Of a stretch of 40,091 nt of DNA, positions 34,615 through 40,091 are shown piece by piece. Where the stretch lies: positions 1 to 40,091 of the forward strand of contig NZ_JANXMI010000279.1 in NCBI RefSeq assembly GCF_025354735.1, in the 5' to 3' direction. A program made the position numbers and the translations under genes. A model generated the notes under the pieces. It worked only from the letters and a program-made list of their open reading frames with translations, was not told the origin of the DNA and searched no databases. This stretch comes from Rugamonas sp. (GTDB lineage: Bacteria; Pseudomonadota; Gammaproteobacteria; Burkholderiales; Burkholderiaceae_D). Position 1 is the first letter of the stretch; every line of letters begins with the position of its first letter.

Positions 34615-37600
34615 ATGAAAGCACATCTCGCCACCGTCATCGCCATGACACCGTCGCACCTTTTCGTGCCGGAAATCGCCATCGCCGCCCGGCGTGCCGG
34701 CGCGGTCGGCGTACTCGACCTGGGGCCGGCCTATGCGCCCGCCGCCGATCAAGACGCCTCCGCGTCGCCCCTTGACGCCAGGGCGCAGCGCCCACAGGCG
34801 GCGCTGCGGGCCTTGTCGGCTTTGGTGCGCGATGGCGCCGGCAAGACGGGCTGGGGCATCCGCTGGGAGGTGGATGAACAAACGGATGAGCAAACCGGCG
34901 AGCGCGCCGAGTCCGGGGGCGGGGAGCTCGCCGGCCTGATGGCGCTGCTGACGCAGGCGGTGACGGGACCGCTGCCGCTGCTGGTGCTGGCCGGCGTCGC
35001 CCCGTCGCGCCTGGCCGCGGTCCGCGAACAGGCCCAGGCCATCGCCGCCTGTGTCGTGCTGGAAGTGCGGGAACTGGCAGCCGCGCAAGCGGCCGAGGCG
35101 GCCGGCTATGACGGCGTCATCGTCAAGGGGCATGAGGCCGGTGGCCGGGTCAGCCCCCGTTCATCGTTCATCCTGCTCCAGGAACTGGCGGGGCGGCTGA
35201 CGATCCCCTACTGGATCCAGGGTGGCATCGGCGTCCATACCGGCGCCGGCGCCGTGTTGTCGGGCGCGGCGGGCGTGGTGCTGTGCGAGCAGCTGTGGCT
35301 GGCCGCCGAGGGGCCCTACGGCAGCGAGCCGGAACGCCAGGCCATGCGCCGCCTGGACGGCAGCGAGACCGTGCTGGTCGGCGGCGGCGAGCAGCTGACG
35401 CGCGTGTTCAACCGCTCCGGCCGTGCGCTGCTGCGCCGCATCGAACTGACCCAGGCCGGCGGCCGGCCCATACAAGCACTGTTGCGTGACGGCCTGAGGG
35501 CGGGCGCCGACGGCGACGCCGACGGCCTGGTGGCGGCGGGCCAGGATATCGCTCTGGCGGAGCCCTGGGCCCAGCGCTACGGCACGGTGGGCCGCATGGT
35601 CGTCGCGGTCGCCGCCGCCTTGTCGGAGAATCTGCGCCTGGCCGCGCAGCAGCAGGCGCTGGCCCCGCAAGGCCCGCTGGCGCGCACCCACGGCACCCAC
35701 TATCCGATTGCCCAAGGGCCGATGACGCGCGTGAGCGACATCGGCGCGTTCGCCGACGCGGTGGCCGACGGCGGCGCCTTGCCCTTCCTGGCGCTGGCCG
35801 TGATGCGCGGTCCGCAGGTGCGGGCCATGCTGGAGCAGACCGCGGCCCTGCTGGGCGAACGGCCATGGGGTGTCGGCATACTGGGCTTCTTGCCGCTGGC
35901 CATGCGGCAAGAGCAGATGGCGGCGATCGTCGCCATCCGGCCGCCGTTCGCCGTGATCGCCGGCGGCCGCCCCAGCCAGGCGCGCGAACTCCAGGCGCTG
36001 GGCATCGTCACCTATCTGCACGTGCCGTCGCCGGGCTTGCTGGTCAATTTCGTGGCCGAAGGGGCGCGCCATTTCGTCTTCGAAGGGAGCGAGTGCGGCG
36101 GCCACACCGGTCCCCGCACCAGCTTCGCGCTGTGGGAGCTGATGCTCGAAACGCTGGCCGCCGCCGACATCAAAGACCCGCAGTCCCTGTGCATCATGTT
36201 CGCCGGCGGCGTGCACGACGCGCTGTCGGCGGCGATGGTGGCGGCGATGGCGGCGCCCCTGGTGGCGCGCGGGGCGCGTATCGGAGTGTGGATGGGCACC
36301 GCCTATCTGTTCACCGAGGAAATCGTCGACACCGGCGCCATCGTGCCGGAGTTCCAGTCGCAAGCGATCGCCTGCAGCGAGACGGCCTTGCTGCAATCCG
36401 GCGTGGGCGTCTACACGCGCTGCGCCTGGACCCCGTTTTGCGACGAGTTCGACAAGGTCCGCCAGCAGTTGGTGCTCGCGTCGAGTTCCGAAGAGCAGAC
36501 GCTGCTGGAACTGGAGACGATGAACATCGGCCGGCTGCGCATCGCGGCCAAGGGCGTGACCCGCAATACCGATCCCGACACGGCCGACCAGCTGCGCTAT
36601 GTCGAGGTGGACCGCGACACGCAGCGGCGCGAGGGCGTCTACATGCTGGGCGACGTGGCGCGCCTCAGGGAACGCACCCTCAGCATCGCCGCGCTGCACG
36701 ACGACGTCGCGGCCGGCGGCGCGCGGTTGCTGACGGCGGGCCGTCCGGTCGAGGCGGTGGCGCCGCCGCGCCGCGAACAGCACGATATCGCCATCGTCGG
36801 CATGGCCTGCCTCTTCCCCGGCGCCCAAAGCCTGCGCGAATACTGGGAAAACATCGTGCGCGGCGTGGACTCGGTGCGCGAGGTCGATCCGCAGCGCTGG
36901 AACGCGCAGCAGCTGTTCGACCCCCAGCGCGGCACGCCGGACAAGATCTACGCCAAGTGGGGCGGTTTCCTCGACGATATCGCCTTCGATCCGCAACGCT
37001 ACGGCATCGTGCCGGCCAGCCTGGCGTCGATCGAGCCGATGCAGCTGCTGGCGCTCGAAGTGGCCAGGCGCGCGCTGGCCGACGCCCGCTTCGACGCGCT
37101 GCCGTTCGCGCGCAAGCGCACCGCCTGCGTGTTCGCCGTCGGCGGCATGGCCGACCTCAGCTGCCAGTACAATTTCCGCACCCTGCTGCCGCTATACCTC
37201 AGCCAGGTCGACGGCCTGGCGCCCGAGGCCAGTGAGCGCATCCTCGCCCAGCTCAACACCGAGCTCTTGCCGCAGTGGACCGAGGACGCCTTTCCCGGCA
37301 TCCTGGGCAATGTGGTGGCGGGCCGGATCGCCAACCGGCTCGACCTGGGCGGCACCAACTTCACGGTCGATGCCGCCTGCGCCGCCTCGCTGGCGGCGCT
37401 CGACGTCGGCATCAAGCAGCTGCGCGGCGGCGAGGCCGACGTGGCCCTGGTGGGCGGGGTCGACTGCACCAACGGCGCCATCGGCTTCATGTGCTTTTCG
37501 CAGACCCACGCGCTGTCGCCGCGCGGCCGCTCGCGGCCGTTTGACCAAAGCGCCGATGGTATCGCTATCAGCGAAGGCGTCGGCGCCGTGGTGCTGAAGC

Positions 37601-40091
37601 GCCTGGCGGACGCCGAGCGCGACGGCGACCGCATCTATGCCCTCATCAAGGGCATCGGCAGCTCCAGCGACGGGCGCAACCGCAGCCTGACGGCGCCGCA
37701 CGCGGCCGGCCAGGTGTTGGCGCTGCAACGCGCCTATGACGATGCCGGCGTGGCGCCGGCGCAGGTGGGCCTGATCGAGGCCCACGGCACCGGCACGGCG
37801 CTGGGCGACCAGTCCGAATTGCAGGCGCTGGAGGCCGCCTTCGACGGCGTCGGCATGACGCCGCGCAGCTGCGCGCTCGGCTCGGTGAAATCCATGATAG
37901 GCCACACCAAGGTGGCCGCCGGGATGGCCGGCCTCATCAAGGCCGCGCTGGCCCTGCAGCAGCGCGTGCTGCCGCCGACCATCGGCGTCGCGCAGCCCAC
38001 CGGCGCCATCGATTTCGGCCGCTCGCCGTTTTATCTCAACACCGAGGCCCGGCCCTGGCTGATGCCGGCGGCCGGCCGGGACACGCGCTATTGCGGTGTC
38101 AGCGCGTTCGGCTTCGGCGGCACCAATTTCCATACCGTGCTGGCGGAGTACCGGCAGGGCTACCGCGCCGGCGACGCGCTGGCCCTGGCGCCGCGGGAGA
38201 CCGAGATCTTCGCCATCGCCGGCGCCAGCGCCGGGCAGGTGGCGCAGCAGGCGCGCCGCCTGCTCGACGCGCTCGGACCGGTGGAGCAGGGCGAGCTCGC
38301 GACCCTGGCCCATGCGCTGTACCGCGAACTGCAGGCGGCGCGGCGCGCGGCGGGCGCGCCGCCATGCCGCCTGACCTTGCTCGCCGGCTCGCCCGGCGAA
38401 CTGCGCGCGCGGCTCGAGCGGGCGCTGGAACTGCTGCCCAGCCATACCGAATTCCAGCAGGCGCCCGGCCTGTTCTACCGCGACGACAACGCCGGCCTCA
38501 GCGCCAACGCCGGCGACGTCTGCTTCCTGTTCCCCGGCCAGGGTTCGCAGCGCGTCAACATGTTGCGCGACCTGGTGCTGGGCATGCCCGCGCTGCACGC
38601 CTGCTTCGATCCCGCTCCCGCTGCCGGTGACGCCGACGCGACGGCGCGGCCGCCGGTCGCCGGCCGCATCTATCCGCCGCCGGTGTTCAGCGACGCCGAG
38701 CGCGAAGCGCAGCAGCAGGCCCTGAACGCCACAGACGTGGCGCAGCCGGCGCTGGGCATGGTGGGCATGGCCGGCTGCGAACTGCTGGCCGCTTACGGCT
38801 TGCTGCCCGACGTCGTGGCCGGCCACAGTTATGGCGAATATGTCGCCCTGTGCGCGGCCGGCGTCATCAGCCGCGCCGACCTGCTGCGCCTGTCGTATGC
38901 GCGCGGCAGGCTGGCGGCGGCGGCGCCGGCCGGCGCCATGGCGGTACTGGAGAGCAATGGCGAACAGGCGGCGGCCGCCATCGCCCGCAGCGGGCTGGCG
39001 CTGGCCATCGCCAACTTCAACGCGCCGGCGCAGACCGTGATCGCCGGCGCCACCACCGCTATCGACGCGGCCGTGGCCATGTTGTCGGCCGAGGGCACGC
39101 GGGTGCGCAAGCTGCCGGTCGGCGCCGCCTTCCATTGCGCCAGCATGGACGGCGTCCGCCTGGGCCTGGCGGCGGAACTGGCGTCGGTGCGCTTCGACGC
39201 GCCGGCGCTGCCGGTCTATTCGAACACCACCGCCGCGCCGCACGCGGCCGACGGCGAGGTGGTGCGCGAGGTGATGGCGCGCCATATCGCCGAGCCGGTC
39301 CGCTTCGTCGAACAGGTCGAGGCCATGTACCAGGCCGGGGTGCGCGTGTTCATCGAATGCGGGCCGGGCATGGCGCTCGGCGGCCTGGTGGACGCCATCC
39401 TGGACCGGCGCCCGCACGCCACGCTGGCGCTGGACGCGGCGGGCCGGCCGGGCTGGCCGCAGCTGGGGCAGTTGCTGGCGCGGGCGATCGCGCTGGGATT
39501 GCCGGTCGACCTGGGTCCCTGGTTCAGCGGCCGCGGCCTGGCCGGCGCGACGCTAGACCAGGTAGCGGCCGGCCGCGTCCAGCCGGGCCGGCTGGCCTGG
39601 CGCGTCAACGGCGGCCGGGCCATCCCGTGGTACAAGCCGCGTCCGACGCCCGTGTCGCCGCCGCCCGCGCCGGCGCCCTACGCCGGGCCGCCGCCGGGCG
39701 CCCATCCGGCCGGCATCGCCGCCGCCCGGCCCGCCGTTGCCAGCAGTGCCAGTGTTTCGCCCCGCCGTCCCCTTCCGCCCCCCGCACCTTACAGGAGAAG
39801 CAGCATGAAAGCCGAACAATTCCCACCGCTCACGCCACCCGAGCCAGCGCACGGCGCAGTCGGCTACGACGCCGCGCCATCGCCGGACGCCTTCTCGCAA
39901 ATCCAGCACGGCCTGGCGCGCATGCTGGACCTGCAGTGCGAACAGCAGTTAAGCCTGCGCCATTTCCTCGATTTCCAAACCCGGCTCAGCGAACTGGGCC
40001 AGGACAGCGCGCCGGCCCCGGCGCGGCCGCTGCCGGCGCCGGCCAGCGCGCGGCTCGCGCCGCCAGCGCCCGCTTTCATGCCGCCGCCGCC
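34615..40091 (+). CDS. Giant polyketide/PUFA-like synthase: two NMO/PfaD-like barrels, KS, AT (3' end outside window)
   Basis: One uninterrupted frame from ATG 34615 (AGGGAG 11 bases upstream) to the edge, at least 1825 residues. First a nitronate-monooxygenase/PfaD-like barrel (about 1-260; H173EAGG, then YWIQGGIGVHTGAGAVLSGA). Then a second barrel (about 353-640; HYPIAQGPMTRVSD, SE493CGGH497TGPRTS). A ketosynthase (about 723-1180) follows, with Cys922 in VDAACAASL, His1057 in EAHGTGTALGD and His1097 in KSMIGHTK. Next is an acyltransferase (about 1301-1620) with GQGSQ, Ser1405 in GHSYGEY and His1507. From about 1645 there is a Pro/Ala-rich linker with a Gln-rich helix (LQCEQQLSLRHFLDFQTRL). 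Barrels of this type are flavin enoyl reductases in PUFA synthases, so the protein is an iterative chain builder. ACP and KR domains are expected beyond the edge. Confidence 0.88.
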   Translation, partial: MKAHLATVIAMTPSHLFVPEIAIAARRAGAVGVLDLGPAYAPAADQDASASPLDARAQRPQAALRALSALVRDGAGKTGWGIRWEVDEQTDEQTGERAESGGGELAGLMALLTQAVTGPLPLLVLAGVAPSRLAAVREQAQAIAACVVLEVRELAAAQAAEAAGYDGVIVKGHEAGGRVSPRSSFILLQELAGRLTIPYWIQGGIGVHTGAGAVLSGAAGVVLCEQLWLAAEGPYGSEPERQAMRRLDGSETVLVGGGEQLTRVFNRSGRALLRRIELTQAGGRPIQALLRDGLRAGADGDADGLVAAGQDIALAEPWAQRYGTVGRMVVAVAAALSENLRLAAQQQALAPQGPLARTHGTHYPIAQGPMTRVSDIGAFADAVADGGALPFLALAVMRGPQVRAMLEQTAALLGERPWGVGILGFLPLAMRQEQMAAIVAIRPPFAVIAGGRPSQARELQALGIVTYLHVPSPGLLVNFVAEGARHFVFEGSECGGHTGPRTSFALWELMLETLAAADIKDPQSLCIMFAGGVHDALSAAMVAAMAAPLVARGARIGVWMGTAYLFTEEIVDTGAIVPEFQSQAIACSETALLQSGVGVYTRCAWTPFCDEFDKVRQQLVLASSSEEQTLLELETMNIGRLRIAAKGVTRNTDPDTADQLRYVEVDRDTQRREGVYMLGDVARLRERTLSIAALHDDVAAGGARLLTAGRPVEAVAPPRREQHDIAIVGMACLFPGAQSLREYWENIVRGVDSVREVDPQRWNAQQLFDPQRGTPDKIYAKWGGFLDDIAFDPQRYGIVPASLASIEPMQLLALEVARRALADARFDALPFARKRTACVFAVGGMADLSCQYNFRTLLPLYLSQVDGLAPEASERILAQLNTELLPQWTEDAFPGILGNVVAGRIANRLDLGGTNFTVDAACAASLAALDVGIKQLRGGEADVALVGGVDCTNGAIGFMCFSQTHALSPRGRSRPFDQSADGIAISEGVGAVVLKRLADAERDGDRIYALIKGIGSSSDGRNRSLTAPHAAGQVLALQRAYDDAGVAPAQVGLIEAHGTGTALGDQSELQALEAAFDGVGMTPRSCALGSVKSMIGHTKVAAGMAGLIKAALALQQRVLPPTIGVAQPTGAIDFGRSPFYLNTEARPWLMPAAGRDTRYCGVSAFGFGGTNFHTVLAEYRQGYRAGDALALAPRETEIFAIAGASAGQVAQQARRLLDALGPVEQGELATLAHALYRELQAARRAAGAPPCRLTLLAGSPGELRARLERALELLPSHTEFQQAPGLFYRDDNAGLSANAGDVCFLFPGQGSQRVNMLRDLVLGMPALHACFDPAPAAGDADATARPPVAGRIYPPPVFSDAEREAQQQALNATDVAQPALGMVGMAGCELLAAYGLLPDVVAGHSYGEYVALCAAGVISRADLLRLSYARGRLAAAAPAGAMAVLESNGEQAAAAIARSGLALAIANFNAPAQTVIAGATTAIDAAVAMLSAEGTRVRKLPVGAAFHCASMDGVRLGLAAELASVRFDAPALPVYSNTTAAPHAADGEVVREVMARHIAEPVRFVEQVEAMYQAGVRVFIECGPGMALGGLVDAILDRRPHATLALDAAGRPGWPQLGQLLARAIALGLPVDLGPWFSGRGLAGATLDQVAAGRVQPGRLAWRVNGGRAIPWYKPRPTPVSPPPAPAPYAGPPPGAHPAGIAAARPAVASSASVSPRRPLPPPAPYRRSSMKAEQFPPLTPPEPAHGAVGYDAAPSPDAFSQIQHGLARMLDLQCEQQLSLRHFLDFQTRLSELGQDSAPAPARPLPAPASARLAPPAPAFMPPP

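Noticed and set aside
35161..36996. A 611-codon reverse-strand open frame under the synthase
   Set aside because: Same low-complexity antisense composition; the forward frame carries intact catalytic motifs.
37192..39417. A 741-codon reverse-strand open frame under KS and AT
   Set aside because: Antisense shadow of the KS-AT coding region with no recognisable domain.

Overview
The window looks like chromosomal DNA from a GC-rich betaproteobacterium, most likely an Oxalobacteraceae member of the Massilia/Duganella/Janthinobacterium type. This is inferred from codon use, a PEP-CTERM/PrsT system, an Anbu-type proteasome locus and dense operons with ATGA/TGATG stop-start overlaps. No rRNA, tRNA or CRISPR array was seen.

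Left part (1-8.7 kb). The 5' end of a transposase runs off the left edge. It is followed by a small Cys-pair protein, then a FeeM-type N-acyl amino acid synthase paired with an FAD-linked oxidase. Convergent to these lies the lipoprotein PrsT, the TPR protein of the XrtA/PEP-CTERM exopolysaccharide system. Divergent from prsT are two nucleotide-sugar genes, a UDP-GlcNAc 6-dehydrogenase (TviB/WbpA type) and a 4-epimerase (TviC/WbpP type), which would supply an acidic amino-sugar for the polymer.

Middle part (8.7-28 kb). A LysR regulator is divergent from an exported epoxide-hydrolase-like enzyme with an Asp nucleophile. Next come a Sel1-type lipoprotein, an orphan Hpt phosphotransfer protein, and the four-gene Anbu cluster (ATP-grasp, alpha-E, transglutaminase-like protease, Anbu). 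A solute-binding protein follows. A CsoR/RcnR-type metal sensor with a Cys-His-Cys ligand set is divergent from a complete heavy-metal RND efflux operon (adaptor, pump, outer-membrane channel). The rest is a RidA protein with a second solute-binding protein, a small Asn-rich protein, a protein with an HELxE motif, a Crp/Fnr-like regulator and an unusual CPBP membrane protein.

Right part (28-40 kb). A PEP-CTERM protein with an EF-hand loop has a near-consensus sigma-54 promoter. Divergent from it is a tightly coupled operon: short ORF, NodB-type deacetylase, low-molecular-weight phosphatase, acyltransferase-3, ATP-grasp. It looks like a machine that decorates a surface glycan or a small molecule. 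After an AT-rich intergenic block of about 660 bp there is a truncated NRPS-type adenylation fragment, then a giant synthase gene that runs off the right edge. The synthase carries tandem nitronate-monooxygenase/PfaD-like barrels, then KS, AT and a Pro/Ala-rich linker. This is the best candidate for an undescribed biosynthetic system: an enoyl-reductase-first, PUFA-synthase-like polyketide or lipid pathway.
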